Notes under the pieces: model-generated
Told to the model about the DNA's origin: nothing
The model's input: only the letters and a program-made list of their open reading frames with translations
Databases searched by the model: none
Source: an uncultured Eubacteriales bacterium
Lineage (GTDB): Bacteria > Bacillota > Clostridia > Peptostreptococcales > Anaerovoracaceae
Direction: 5' to 3'
DNA length: 17,928 nucleotides
NCBI GenBank assembly: GCA_905206455.1
Contig: CAJLHL010000041.1
Coordinates: 1-17,928 of the forward strand
Translations under genes and position numbers: made by a program
In this document: piece by piece, positions 5,481 through 14,014 of the stretch
Layout: each line of letters begins with the position of its first letter
Position numbering within the stretch: position 1 is the stretch's first letter

Positions 5481-6854
5481 TTGATACATAAGTATATCTT
5501 CAGGGACAAGCCTGTCGTCATCGATGTCAACAGCGGTGCGGTTCACATGGTAGACCCGGTGATATATGACGCACTGGATTTTTACAGGGATAAGACCTGT
5601 GACAAAACAGCGATGGAAGCCGCTCTCGTTCCAAAGTATGGAGCAGAAGCCCTGGCGGAAGCCTGCAGCGATATCGAAGAACTCATCGCGGCGGACATGC
5701 TGTTCAGTGACGACGAAGTCAGTACGGAGATCTTTGAGACAAAGCAGCCGGTAGTCAAGGCGATGTGTCTTCACGTCGCACACGACTGCAATATGAACTG
5801 CGCTTATTGTTTCGGCGATAAAGGGGCGTTTGAAGGCGTCCGCTGTCTTCTGACTCCGGAGATGGGGAAAAAGGCGCTGGACTTTCTCATGCAGAATTCC
5901 GGAAACCGCAGAAATCTGGAAGTGGATTTCTTCGGCGGAGAGCCGCTGATGAATTTCGACGTCGTAAAGGAACTTGTCGCTTACGGCAGAGAAAATGAAG
6001 GAAAATACGGAAAGAATATCCGCTTTACGATCACGACAAACGGAATTCTCCTGGATGACGAGAAAATCAAATACATAAATGAAGTCATGGACAATGTCAT
6101 TCTCAGCATCGACGGACGCCCGGAGGTCAACGACCGTATGAGAAAGACGGTCAGCGGCAGAGGGACTTACGATATTATTTCAAAGAATTATAAAAATTTT
6201 ATCTCGAAGAGAGAAGGTCTGTATTATGTGAGAGGCACTTTTACGAGATATAATCTCGACTTCGCCGAAGACGTGAAGCATCTTCTCGATCAGGGATTTC
6301 AGAATGTCTCTGTCGAACCGGTAGTGACTTCGCCGGAATACGATTATGCCCTGAGGGATGAGGATATCGAAAGAATTCTCAACGAGTACGACAGGCTCAG
6401 CGATATGTATCTGGAACGGGCGCTGAAAGGCGAGCCTTTCGATTTTTTCCATTTTAATGTGGATCTCAACCAGGGGCCGTGCGTGATCAAGAGGATCTCC
6501 GGCTGCGGAGCCGGCACGGAGTACGTGGCGGTGTCTCCGGAAGGAGATATCTATCCGTGTCACCAGTTTGTAGGCGATCCGTCGTTTAAGCTGGGCAATT
6601 TAGAAGATGAAAAATTTGAGAATAAGATGTTCGATCAGTTTAACAGCGCGCATATCTACAATAAAGAAGAGTGCAGAAGCTGCTGGGCGAAATTCTACTG
6701 CAGCGGAGGGTGCCACGCTAACGCCTATCAGTCCAGCGGCAGTATTTTAGAGCCGTATAAGCTGGGCTGTGAACTGGAAAAAAAGAGAGTCGAATGCGCT
6801 GTCGGCATACAGGCATATCTTTCAGATGAATTTGAACAAGAAGGAGTTTTGTAG
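5481..6854 (+). CDS. scfB: Thioether cross-link-forming SCIFF peptide maturase (radical SAM/SPASM)
   Basis: This cytoplasmic [4Fe-4S] enzyme uses S-adenosylmethionine to join a cysteine sulfur to another residue of the SCIFF peptide. From the TTG at 5481 it has 457 residues. An N-terminal peptide-recognition (RRE-like) domain spans about 1-85 (VVIDVNSGAVHMVD, 12-25). The radical SAM core has C103, C107 and C110 (DCNMNCAYCF). The SPASM domain has C342, G355 and C360, then C398, C401, C407 and C411 in the spacing CX2CX5CX3C, and C430; C334 lies just before it. The TTG follows AAAGGGAG (5466-5473) and matches the family's usual N-terminus; an ATG at 5436 would add 15 atypical residues. secD starts five bases after the stop. 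Confidence 0.93.
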   Translation: MIHKYIFRDKPVVIDVNSGAVHMVDPVIYDALDFYRDKTCDKTAMEAALVPKYGAEALAEACSDIEELIAADMLFSDDEVSTEIFETKQPVVKAMCLHVAHDCNMNCAYCFGDKGAFEGVRCLLTPEMGKKALDFLMQNSGNRRNLEVDFFGGEPLMNFDVVKELVAYGRENEGKYGKNIRFTITTNGILLDDEKIKYINEVMDNVILSIDGRPEVNDRMRKTVSGRGTYDIISKNYKNFISKREGLYYVRGTFTRYNLDFAEDVKHLLDQGFQNVSVEPVVTSPEYDYALRDEDIERILNEYDRLSDMYLERALKGEPFDFFHFNVDLNQGPCVIKRISGCGAGTEYVAVSPEGDIYPCHQFVGDPSFKLGNLEDEKFENKMFDQFNSAHIYNKEECRSCWAKFYCSGGCHANAYQSSGSILEPYKLGCELEKKRVECAVGIQAYLSDEFEQEGVL

Positions 6855-6859
6855 AGAAA

Positions 6860-8176
6860 ATGAAAAAGCTGAATAAAGTTCTGGCTGTCCTCATTATTCT
6901 CATTCTCATCGCCGGATGGACGATTACGGTGGGAGGAGCAGGAGATAAGGTCGGTTCGATCAAAGATTATATCAAGCTTGGTCTGGATCTCCAGGGCGGC
7001 GTTTATGGCGTCATGGAAGCGCAGACGGATGCGAGCGGTGAAGAATTGAGAAGTCTGATGACGCAGACGCAGGCTGTCATCGAAAAGCGGGTCAACGAGA
7101 TGGGTCTGACGAATCCGATCGTAACCATCGAAGGCGAAAACCGGATCCGAGTGGAACTTCCGGGAGCGGAAGATGCGGAAAGCGCTATCGAACAGATCGG
7201 AAAGACGGCGCAGCTTCAGTTCGTCTTAGCAGACGGTACGGTAGCGGTAGACGGCAGCAATGTAAAGAATGCGGAAGCTGCCATCAATCAGCAGGGCGCC
7301 GGTTATGTGGTGGCTCTCGAGTTCGATTCGGAGGGTGCGACTGCATTCCAGAACGCGACACAGAAGATTGTCAACGGCGAGGTCACGGCCAGCGAAGAAT
7401 TCACGAATATGGGAATTTCCGCAAATCAGCTGGCGATCATCCTGGATAATGAAGTGATTTCACATCCGAATGTCAGCGTGGTAATCAGCGGAGGAAAGGC
7501 TCAGATCGAGGGGGATTTCTCTCAGGAAGAGGCTTCTCAGCTGTCCGCTCTCATCCGCGGCGGTTCGCTGCCGGTGGGTCTGACGGAGGTTCAGACGAAT
7601 ATCGTCGGTCCTTCTCTGGGCATGGATTCTCTTACCGACAGTATTGTAGCGGCTCTCATCGGCGTGGCTCTCGTCATGCTGATCATGCTGATCGTCTACC
7701 GGATTCCGGGTCTGGCGGCGGATATCGCTCTGATTCTGTATTGTCTGATTTTCATCTGGGTTATCGCGGCTTTCGGCACAGTTCTCACACTGCCGGGCAT
7801 TGCAGGTATGATTCTGTCGGTGGGCATGGCGGTGGATGCCAATGTCATTATCTTTACGAGAATCAAGGAGGAAGTCGTAAAAGGCAAGACGATCCGGGTC
7901 GCTACGTCTCAGGGATATAAGAGGGCTCTCGCTACTGTCATGGACGCTCAGATCACTACGCTGATCGCCAGCGTGGCGCTGTATGAATTCGGTTCCGGCG
8001 ATGTCAGAGGTTTTGCGCTGACCCTCATGATCGGTATCGTGATCAGTATCTTCACGGCTACGATCATCACGAATATCTTCCTCCGCATCCTGGCGGAAAG
8101 CAAGACCTTCGGAACGAAAAAGTTCTTCGGCATCAAAGATACGCCTGCCGTTACTGAAGGAAAGGAGGCGTTATAA
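6860..8176 (+). CDS. secD: Protein translocase subunit SecD
   Basis: SecD, with SecF, uses the proton gradient to pull exported proteins out of SecYEG on the outer side of the membrane. The 438-residue protein has a first membrane helix (about 6-26), the family motif GLDLQGG (41-47), a large external domain (about 50-255), and five more helices (about 260-410). The conserved GMAVDANVIIFTRIKEE (322-338) is the transport signature shared with RND transporters. The gene begins five bases after scfB and overlaps secF by one base (TAATG), so scfB-secD-secF are almost surely one transcript. The ribosome binding site (GGAG, about 6842-6845) lies inside the scfB end and is rather distant, which suggests translational coupling. 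Confidence 0.95.
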   Translation: MKKLNKVLAVLIILILIAGWTITVGGAGDKVGSIKDYIKLGLDLQGGVYGVMEAQTDASGEELRSLMTQTQAVIEKRVNEMGLTNPIVTIEGENRIRVELPGAEDAESAIEQIGKTAQLQFVLADGTVAVDGSNVKNAEAAINQQGAGYVVALEFDSEGATAFQNATQKIVNGEVTASEEFTNMGISANQLAIILDNEVISHPNVSVVISGGKAQIEGDFSQEEASQLSALIRGGSLPVGLTEVQTNIVGPSLGMDSLTDSIVAALIGVALVMLIMLIVYRIPGLAADIALILYCLIFIWVIAAFGTVLTLPGIAGMILSVGMAVDANVIIFTRIKEEVVKGKTIRVATSQGYKRALATVMDAQITTLIASVALYEFGSGDVRGFALTLMIGIVISIFTATIITNIFLRILAESKTFGTKKFFGIKDTPAVTEGKEAL

Positions 8177-9129
8177 TGAAAGAGAGACTCAAGAAATTCG
8201 ATTTTCTGGGGCACCGGAAAATTTATTACATTTTCTGTATCGTGCTGATCATCGTCAGCATCGGCGTGGGAATGATCCGCGGCTACAACCTCGGTATCGA
8301 CTTTACCGGCGGTACGATGATAGAAATTGAGATGGGCGAGCAGATTGATCTGGGCAGAGTGGAGGACGTTTTGTCCGAGACGGAGATCGACGGCGCTGTG
8401 ACTTATGCCGGGGAAGGCAATACAGGAATCATCATCAAGACGACGGATTCGCTGGACAATGATCAGAGAGCGACGCTGCTCGATGCGGTTAAGACGGAGT
8501 TTTCCATCGATGATGAGGCGGTCACCTCCGTTTCAAACATCGGACCTTCGGTAGGCAATCTGCTGAAGAAGAACGCGGCGAAGGCCATCGCTATTTCCGT
8601 CGTTCTCATGCTGATTTATATCGCGGTGAGATTCCAGTGGAAATACGGTCTTGCAGCGATTCTCGCCCTGGCGAATACGCTTCTCATCGTATTCGGGTTC
8701 TACGGATTGTTCCACATCACCATCAATAGTCCGTTTATTGCAGCGATGCTGACGATCTTGGGCTACGGCATCAACGATACCATCGTCATCTTCGACCGTA
8801 TCCGGGAGAATACCGGCGGGGCTGCGAAAAAGAACATCACCGCACTGGCGCCTCTGGTGAACGCCGGTATCCATCAGACGCTGGGACGTTCGATTATGAC
8901 GTCTCTGACGACGGTCATCGTCATGATACCGCTGCTTATCATCTGCGGCTCGACGATCCGGAGTTTCATTCTTCCGCTGCTCGTGGGCGTTATTGCGAGC
9001 ACGCTGTCGTCTATTTTTATCGCGACCTCTCTCTGGTATGATATCAACCGGATCACAGAGAAGCGCTCTTATAATGGAAAATCTTCCAAACCGGCGAAAA
9101 AGAAGGTTTCAAAAGAGCCGACGGTTTAG
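8176..9129 (+). CDS. secF: Protein translocase subunit SecF
   Basis: SecF is the partner of SecD in the SecDF export motor. The 317-residue protein has a first membrane helix (about 15-34), the motif LGIDFTGG (39-46), an external domain (about 50-130) and five further helices. GYGINDTIVIFDRIRE (196-211) is the conserved transport segment corresponding to AVDANV in SecD. It ends in a lysine-rich cytoplasmic tail. The ATG shares its first base with the secD stop codon, and AAAGGAGG (8161-8168) precedes it. SecD and SecF are separate proteins here, unlike the fused SecDF of Bacillus. No clear terminator follows. Confidence 0.95.
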   Translation: MKERLKKFDFLGHRKIYYIFCIVLIIVSIGVGMIRGYNLGIDFTGGTMIEIEMGEQIDLGRVEDVLSETEIDGAVTYAGEGNTGIIIKTTDSLDNDQRATLLDAVKTEFSIDDEAVTSVSNIGPSVGNLLKKNAAKAIAISVVLMLIYIAVRFQWKYGLAAILALANTLLIVFGFYGLFHITINSPFIAAMLTILGYGINDTIVIFDRIRENTGGAAKKNITALAPLVNAGIHQTLGRSIMTSLTTVIVMIPLLIICGSTIRSFILPLLVGVIASTLSSIFIATSLWYDINRITEKRSYNGKSSKPAKKKVSKEPTV

Positions 9130-9435
9130 AAGTCTGTCACGCGGGTATCGGAAAAGAAAGGCGGATTTTCATCAAAACGGAAAAGAAGTGGATTTTTTGG
9201 GAATTCGCAAAGAAGCGTGAAAAATACAATGATATAATCAGGTTATCAGGCGCGGCAAAACCGCGCCTATGACCATATATTGAATAAAGTGGGGATTAGG
9301 ATCAGAAAACAGCGTACATAATATTCTAATCAAGGCTCTGCAGTCAGGCTTGATCAGGCAGAGTCAGGCGCAGAAGCAGCATCTGCCGCTCTGAACACAT
9401 TAACACAGCAATAAGAACAGTAATCGGTGTGAATC
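9130..9435 (+). other. Intergenic region and structured leader of the relA-type gene
   Basis: These 306 bases hold no gene. They contain a candidate extended -10 promoter (9230-9238), a perfect hairpin close to the predicted 5' end (AGGCGCGG/CCGCGCCT, 9248-9255/9261-9268), and two helices that cross. ATCAAG (9329-9334) pairs with CTTGAT (9349-9354), while CTCTGC (9336-9341) pairs with GCAGAG (9358-9363). They could form a pseudoknot or compete. The hexamer TCAGGC recurs four times. The site before the ATG is a poor ribosome binding sequence (GGTGTG). It fits no riboswitch class that I recognise. The apt and recJ genes often found before relA in Clostridia are absent. Confidence 0.45.
9230..9238 (+). 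promoter_or_regulatory. Candidate extended -10 promoter for the relA-type gene
   Basis: TG-A-TATAAT (9230-9238) is a complete extended -10 element; no good -35 is visible at the proper distance. Transcription would start near 9245, leaving a leader of about 190 bases. Confidence 0.5.
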
Positions 9436-11607
9436 ATGAATGAATTTTTAGATTATATTCAATCCCTCAATCCAAATTATGAACTGGAGGGTATAAAAAA
9501 AGCATATGAACTGGCGGCTGAGATGCACGAAGGGCAGCTGAGAAAATCAGGCGAGCCTTATCTCATTCATCCGGTGGAGGTGGCCAAAATTCTGGCAGGT
9601 CTCGGTATGGATGAGCAGACGATTATCGCCGGTTTACTTCACGATGTGGTGGAGGATACGGAATACACCGAAGAACAGCTGAAGCAAGATTTTGGAGAAG
9701 AGGTGACTCTTCTCGTGGACGGCGTGACAAAACTGGGAAATCTCATATTTGAGACGAAAGAAGACGCTCAGGCGGAAAATCTCAGAAAAATGTTTCTCGC
9801 CATGTCAAAAGATATCCGGGTCCTGATTATCAAACTGGCGGACCGTCTTCACAATATGCGGACGATCAATTATATGTCGCCGGAGAAGATCGCGGAAAAA
9901 TCAAAAGAAACCTTGGAAATTTACGCGCCCCTCGCAAACCGACTGGGTATGTTTGCCATAAAATTCGAACTGGAGGATATCGCTCTGAAGCAGCTTCATC
10001 CGGATTTTTACAAAGAACTGGCACAGCAGATCAACCAGCGAAAAGAGCAGCGCGAAGAGTATATAAATAAAATCATCCGGGAGCTGTCCAAAGCTCTGGA
10101 TACACTGAACATTCACTATGAGGTGAAGGGCCGTTCGAAGCATTTTTACAGCATCTACCGTAAGATGCACGACAAGCACAAACAGCTGGACGAGATTTTC
10201 GATCTCACCGCGGTCCGCGTGCTGGTGGATACCGTAAAAGACTGCTATGCGGTTCTCGGCGTCGTTCATACCATGTGGCGCCCTATTCCGGGGCGGTTTA
10301 AGGACTATATCGCCATGCCGAAGTCCAATATGTATCAGTCTCTCCATACGACGGTATTCGGCAAGGACAATATGCCGTTTGAAATCCAGATCCGCACGTA
10401 TGAGATGCATCAGATCGCCGAATACGGTATCGCGGCTCATTGGAAGTATAAAGAGGGCATCAAAGACGAGCGCAATGAAGAGGAAAAGCTCTCATGGCTC
10501 CGTCAGACGCTCGAATGGAATAAAGACATGGATAATCCGAAGCAGTTCATGGCGACGCTGAAGATGGATCTTTTTTCAAATCAAGTCTATGTCTTTACGC
10601 CGGCAGGCAAAGTCATTGAGCTTCCTTCCGGTTCTACGCCCATCGATTTCGCGTACAAGATTCATTCCGATGTGGGCAACAAGTGCATCGGCGCGAAAAT
10701 CAACGGAAAGATGGTTCCCATCGACCATGTTCTCGACAATGGCAATATCGTGGAGATCATCACTTCTCCCAACAGCAAAGGGCCGAGCATCGACTGGCTC
10801 AAGATTGCCAAGAGCAGCCATGCCCGCAATAAGATACGCCAGTGGCTGAAGAAGGAAAATAAAAGCGAAAATGTCGAAAAGGGCAGGGTGATGCTGGAAC
10901 GCTATATCCGCCGCAAGGGTTACGATCCGCAGCAGATTATCAAAACGCAGCGCATCAATCGCGCGGCAAAAGAACTGAATTGCTCTTCCATGGAGGATCT
11001 GTACTCTTCCATTGGTTACGGCGGCACTATGATGGCGAAAGTTCTCGACCTCCTTCTGCGGTTTTACGAGGAAGAGAAGCAGAACGAGCAGAAAAAAAAT
11101 GAAATCAAGAATTTTGAGTCGAAGACCGCAGGTGCAAAGCATAAGGGCGGCGAAACCGGGGGGATTTCCGTCAAAGGCGTCGACAATCTGCTGATTCGTC
11201 TTTCCAAATGCTGCAACCCGGTACCGGGAGATGAAATCGTAGGTTTTATCACAAAGGGCCGCGGTGTTTCCGTACACAGAGCCGACTGCAGCAACATCCG
11301 GTCGATGTCCGACGAAGAGCGGCAGCGGTTTATCGAAGTTGAATGGGATACGGAGAAACAGTCCCGTTCCTTTGAGACGGATATTTCGCTGCTGGCCGAA
11401 GACAGAAAAGGTCTTTTCGCCGATATCTCAAAGATCTGCGAGGATATGGACGTCCATATCACGGGTGTGATGGGAAAGAGCAACAGCGACAATACCGCGC
11501 AGTTTACGATCACCGTTCAGATTTCAAATGTCAATCAGATCGCACAGCTGATCCGCAGACTGAAATCCATGGAGGGGATGATCGAAATTCACAGAGGAAA
11601 CTCATAA
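9436..11607 (+). CDS. relA: Bifunctional (p)ppGpp synthetase/hydrolase (RelA/SpoT homologue)
   Basis: This enzyme makes and breaks down the alarmone (p)ppGpp from GTP/GDP and ATP, setting the stringent response. The 723-residue protein shows the full long RSH order: the HD hydrolase (H69-D70 in LLHDVVEDTEYT), the synthetase domain (about 225-340) with E316 in EIQIRT and AAHWKYKE (333-340), TGS (about 383-443), a helical region, a cysteine-containing segment (C592, C593, H614, C618), and a C-terminal ACT domain (about 645-719). R287-F-K-D290 is the RXKD form of enzymes with both activities. The ATG has a poor ribosome binding site and a structured leader. A metallo-hydrolase gene follows after 16 bases. 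Confidence 0.95.
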   Translation: MNEFLDYIQSLNPNYELEGIKKAYELAAEMHEGQLRKSGEPYLIHPVEVAKILAGLGMDEQTIIAGLLHDVVEDTEYTEEQLKQDFGEEVTLLVDGVTKLGNLIFETKEDAQAENLRKMFLAMSKDIRVLIIKLADRLHNMRTINYMSPEKIAEKSKETLEIYAPLANRLGMFAIKFELEDIALKQLHPDFYKELAQQINQRKEQREEYINKIIRELSKALDTLNIHYEVKGRSKHFYSIYRKMHDKHKQLDEIFDLTAVRVLVDTVKDCYAVLGVVHTMWRPIPGRFKDYIAMPKSNMYQSLHTTVFGKDNMPFEIQIRTYEMHQIAEYGIAAHWKYKEGIKDERNEEEKLSWLRQTLEWNKDMDNPKQFMATLKMDLFSNQVYVFTPAGKVIELPSGSTPIDFAYKIHSDVGNKCIGAKINGKMVPIDHVLDNGNIVEIITSPNSKGPSIDWLKIAKSSHARNKIRQWLKKENKSENVEKGRVMLERYIRRKGYDPQQIIKTQRINRAAKELNCSSMEDLYSSIGYGGTMMAKVLDLLLRFYEEEKQNEQKKNEIKNFESKTAGAKHKGGETGGISVKGVDNLLIRLSKCCNPVPGDEIVGFITKGRGVSVHRADCSNIRSMSDEERQRFIEVEWDTEKQSRSFETDISLLAEDRKGLFADISKICEDMDVHITGVMGKSNSDNTAQFTITVQISNVNQIAQLIRRLKSMEGMIEIHRGNS

Positions 11608-11623
11608 GTTAAGGAGATAAAAT

Positions 11624-12241
11624 ATGGATATCAAATTATATTATACCGGTCCGATGCAGGTGAATACCTACCTGTGTGCGGATGAATCCACCAAAAAGGC
11701 TTTTGTCGTCGATCCGGGCGGCCCCAGCAAATATCTGGAGAATTATGTGACTTCTAACGGTTATGAGGTCGAATATATCATCCTGACTCACGGCCACGGC
11801 GACCATATCTGCGGCGTTCCGTATTTTAAGGAACTGTGGAAATGCCCGCTGGTAGGTCATAAGGATGATATCTATCTGTTTAACGATGCTCGTGAGAATC
11901 TTTCCCTTGAGTTTATGGGACAGAAAATCGAATTTATTCCGGACGTCCTCGTGGAGGACGGCGATGTTCTCAAAGTAGGCAATATGGAATTAAAGATCCT
12001 TCACACGCCGGGACATACGCTGGGAGGAATCTCTATCCTCGTGGGCAACGTTCTCTTCAGCGGCGATACTCTGTTCGCTGATTCCATCGGAAGAACCGAT
12101 TTCAAAGGCGGATCTTATCCTCAGCTGAAGGAATCCGTATATACGAAGCTTTTCGTTCTGCCCGACGATACGCATGTCCTTCCGGGGCATATGGGTCAGA
12201 CGAATATCGGTCACGAGAAGAAATTCAATCCGTTTCTGTAA
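11624..12241 (+). CDS. MBL-fold metallo-hydrolase, glyoxalase II-like
   Basis: The 205-residue protein is a one-domain metallo-beta-lactamase-fold hydrolase. It has all metal ligands: H56, H58, D60 and H61 in THGHGDH, H131 in TPGHT, D148 in FSGDTLF and H189 in LPGHM. This set normally binds two zinc or iron ions. The family resembles hydroxyacylglutathione hydrolase (glyoxalase II), but it lacks the C-terminal helical domain of true glyoxalase II, so the substrate is uncertain; thioesters are likely. AAGGAG (11610-11615) supports the start. The position between relA and hemZ is common in Clostridia. Confidence 0.88.
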   Translation: MDIKLYYTGPMQVNTYLCADESTKKAFVVDPGGPSKYLENYVTSNGYEVEYIILTHGHGDHICGVPYFKELWKCPLVGHKDDIYLFNDARENLSLEFMGQKIEFIPDVLVEDGDVLKVGNMELKILHTPGHTLGGISILVGNVLFSGDTLFADSIGRTDFKGGSYPQLKESVYTKLFVLPDDTHVLPGHMGQTNIGHEKKFNPFL

Positions 12242-12252
12242 GGCAGCGATAC

Positions 12253-12360
12253 AGCGCCGGCGCTCTTGTGTTCCGACGACGGGCGGCGTTGCTTTCCGAG
12301 CGCCCGTCTTTGTATAAGCTGCTTCTGAAAAGACGGGAACCGGTTCTGTTCCTGCCGTCT
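12253..12360 (+). terminator. Cluster of hairpins after the MBL-fold gene
   Basis: Three structures lie in a row: a 12-base palindrome AGCGCCGGCGCT (12253-12264); GACGGGCG (12278-12285) pairing with CGCCCGTC (12301-12308), followed by only three T; and AGACGGGAAC (12331-12340) pairing with GTTCC-TG-CCGTCT (12348-12360). The second has terminator shape but a poor T-run. Together they may weaken transcription into hemZ or protect the upstream message. Confidence 0.45.
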
Positions 12361-12430
12361 GTCCGCGAAAGCGGCGGTAGAATACGGATCGCATACGGAA
12401 TAATCAAAGATGAAAAAATATATAGAATAA

Positions 12431-13852
12431 ATGTATAGATTAAACGTAAAAAAAGAAAAGCACCGGTATGTCTTAGAGGAACTGGCAAAGGAATTTCTGC
12501 GGCCGGAGGAGTATGAAGTCTTCGTAGAAGAGAAGGCGGAGACCGCTGAGGGATCTTCTGATCAGCAAAAGATCGCGGCCGGAGAGAAAAAAGCGCTGTC
12601 AGAAGAACAGCGCAGGACAGAGAATGAAGAACGGGATGCGGAGAAGCGCCGGGTCTTCGACGAGCTGGCAGAACTCACCGGTTATCGTCCGGAATGGGGG
12701 ACGCTGACCGGGGTGCGGCCTGCAAAGCTGGTCAACGAGATGATGGACGGAGGGCTGTCGGAAGAGGAAACGGCTGAAATATTCCGCCGCCGTTACTATG
12801 TCAGCGAGGAGAAGATCGATCTGCTTTTAGAGACCTGCAGAAACCAGAGGTTTCTCACATCGGTGCCTGCGGAAAACACCGCCGGAGTATACATCGGGAT
12901 TCCTTTCTGTCCTACGAGGTGTCTTTATTGTTCTTTTGCGTCCAATCAGGCGTCCGGGGAAGCGATGGAGCGGTATCTTCAGGCTCTTCTCACAGAGATT
13001 GAGGCGGTGGGAGCGAAATTCCGCAGTCTCGGGATTGTGCCGGAAAGCCTTTATGTGGGAGGCGGCACCCCCACTTCTCTCAGCGTATTTGCGCTGGAGA
13101 GACTGCTTTCGTGCGCTGTGGAATCTTTCGATCTGTCTGAAGTCCGAGAATTCTGCGTGGAAGCCGGCAGACCGGATACGATCACCGGGGAGAAACTGTC
13201 TGTAATGAGACATTATGGAGTGGATCGGGTCAGCGTAAATCCTCAGTCCATGAACGACGTGACACTGAAAGCGATCGGCCGTTCGCATACGGTGGAGGAA
13301 ATCTGCCGCGCTTTTGAAATGGTCAGACAGAGCGGGATTCCTCACGTCAATGCGGATATCATCGCAGGGCTTCCGGGCGAGGATTATGCCATGTTTCTCC
13401 ATACGCTGAAAAGTGTCATCGCCTTGGGACCGGACAATATCACGGTCCATACTCTGGCGGTGAAGCGGGCATCCCGCTTAAAAGAACAAAATGAAAATTA
13501 CCATTACGAAAATGCCGCAGGAGTCGGACGGATGGTGACGGACGCCCGGCGGATTCTGGCGGAGAACGGATATTTTCCATATTATATGTATCGTCAGAAA
13601 CATATGACGGGAAATTTTGAAAATGTGTCTTATGCCCGTCCGGGCAGCGAATCCGTCTATAACATCCGAATCATGGACGAGCATCAGACGATCGCGGCGC
13701 TGGGTGCAGGCGGCATCAGCAAAGCCTATTATCCGGAGGAAAACCGGCTGGAGCGGGTGCCGAATGTGACGAATTTTGAAATATATATCGAAAGGCTGGA
13801 CGAGATGATTCAGCGCAAGGAAAGAGCGCTCTACAAGCCTTTTGGCGGCTGA
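12431..13852 (+). CDS. hemZ: Coproporphyrinogen dehydrogenase-like radical SAM protein HemZ
   Basis: HemZ is a radical SAM protein related to oxygen-independent coproporphyrinogen oxidase (HemN) and the heme chaperone HemW. The 473-residue protein has an N-terminal region (1-145) with WGTLTGVRPAKL (89-100). The cluster motif follows, with C160, C164 and C167 in GIPFCPTRCLYCSF, then the family motif YVGGGTPTS (208-216). Residues about 33-73 are a charged, low-complexity stretch that looks like a linker. The ATG at 12431 directly follows a TAA in the same frame and has no clear ribosome binding site. Nothing else for heme synthesis is in view, so the true substrate here is open; the name follows the family. 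Confidence 0.85.
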   Translation: MYRLNVKKEKHRYVLEELAKEFLRPEEYEVFVEEKAETAEGSSDQQKIAAGEKKALSEEQRRTENEERDAEKRRVFDELAELTGYRPEWGTLTGVRPAKLVNEMMDGGLSEEETAEIFRRRYYVSEEKIDLLLETCRNQRFLTSVPAENTAGVYIGIPFCPTRCLYCSFASNQASGEAMERYLQALLTEIEAVGAKFRSLGIVPESLYVGGGTPTSLSVFALERLLSCAVESFDLSEVREFCVEAGRPDTITGEKLSVMRHYGVDRVSVNPQSMNDVTLKAIGRSHTVEEICRAFEMVRQSGIPHVNADIIAGLPGEDYAMFLHTLKSVIALGPDNITVHTLAVKRASRLKEQNENYHYENAAGVGRMVTDARRILAENGYFPYYMYRQKHMTGNFENVSYARPGSESVYNIRIMDEHQTIAALGAGGISKAYYPEENRLERVPNVTNFEIYIERLDEMIQRKERALYKPFGG

Positions 13853-13873
13853 GCGGCGCGGGAATTCCGAAGG

Positions 13874-13908
13874 AAAAAAGAGCCGCCGGCGCGGGCCGGA
13901 GTTTTTTT
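13874..13908 (+). terminator. Terminator after hemZ, possibly two-way
   Basis: CCGGC (13886-13890) pairs with GCCGG (13895-13899) around a four-base loop and is followed by seven T (13902-13908). Six A at 13874-13879 on the other side could extend the stem and give a T-run on the opposite strand. Confidence 0.7.
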
Positions 13909-13927
13909 CTGCGGCGTGCATCCGTCC

Positions 13928-13976
13928 GGGCGTTCTTTGTGAAAAGAGGTCGAACCTGCGGGAACGCCCCGGTTTT
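13928..13976 (+). terminator. Second terminator-like hairpin, just before hisS
   Basis: GGGCGTTC (13928-13935) pairs with GAACGCCC (13962-13969), with a small AGGT/ACCT hairpin (13946-13949/13953-13956) inside the loop, followed by GG-TTTT. It ends 38 bases before the hisS ATG, where an attenuator would sit. No T-box consensus is visible. Confidence 0.5.
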
Positions 13977-14014
13977 GTTCTGTCTTTCGTATCGGATAAA
14001 AGGAGGATTAATCA

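Noticed and set aside
13909..14014. T-box leader for hisS
   Set aside because: No specifier loop with histidine codons and no conserved antiterminator sequence could be found.
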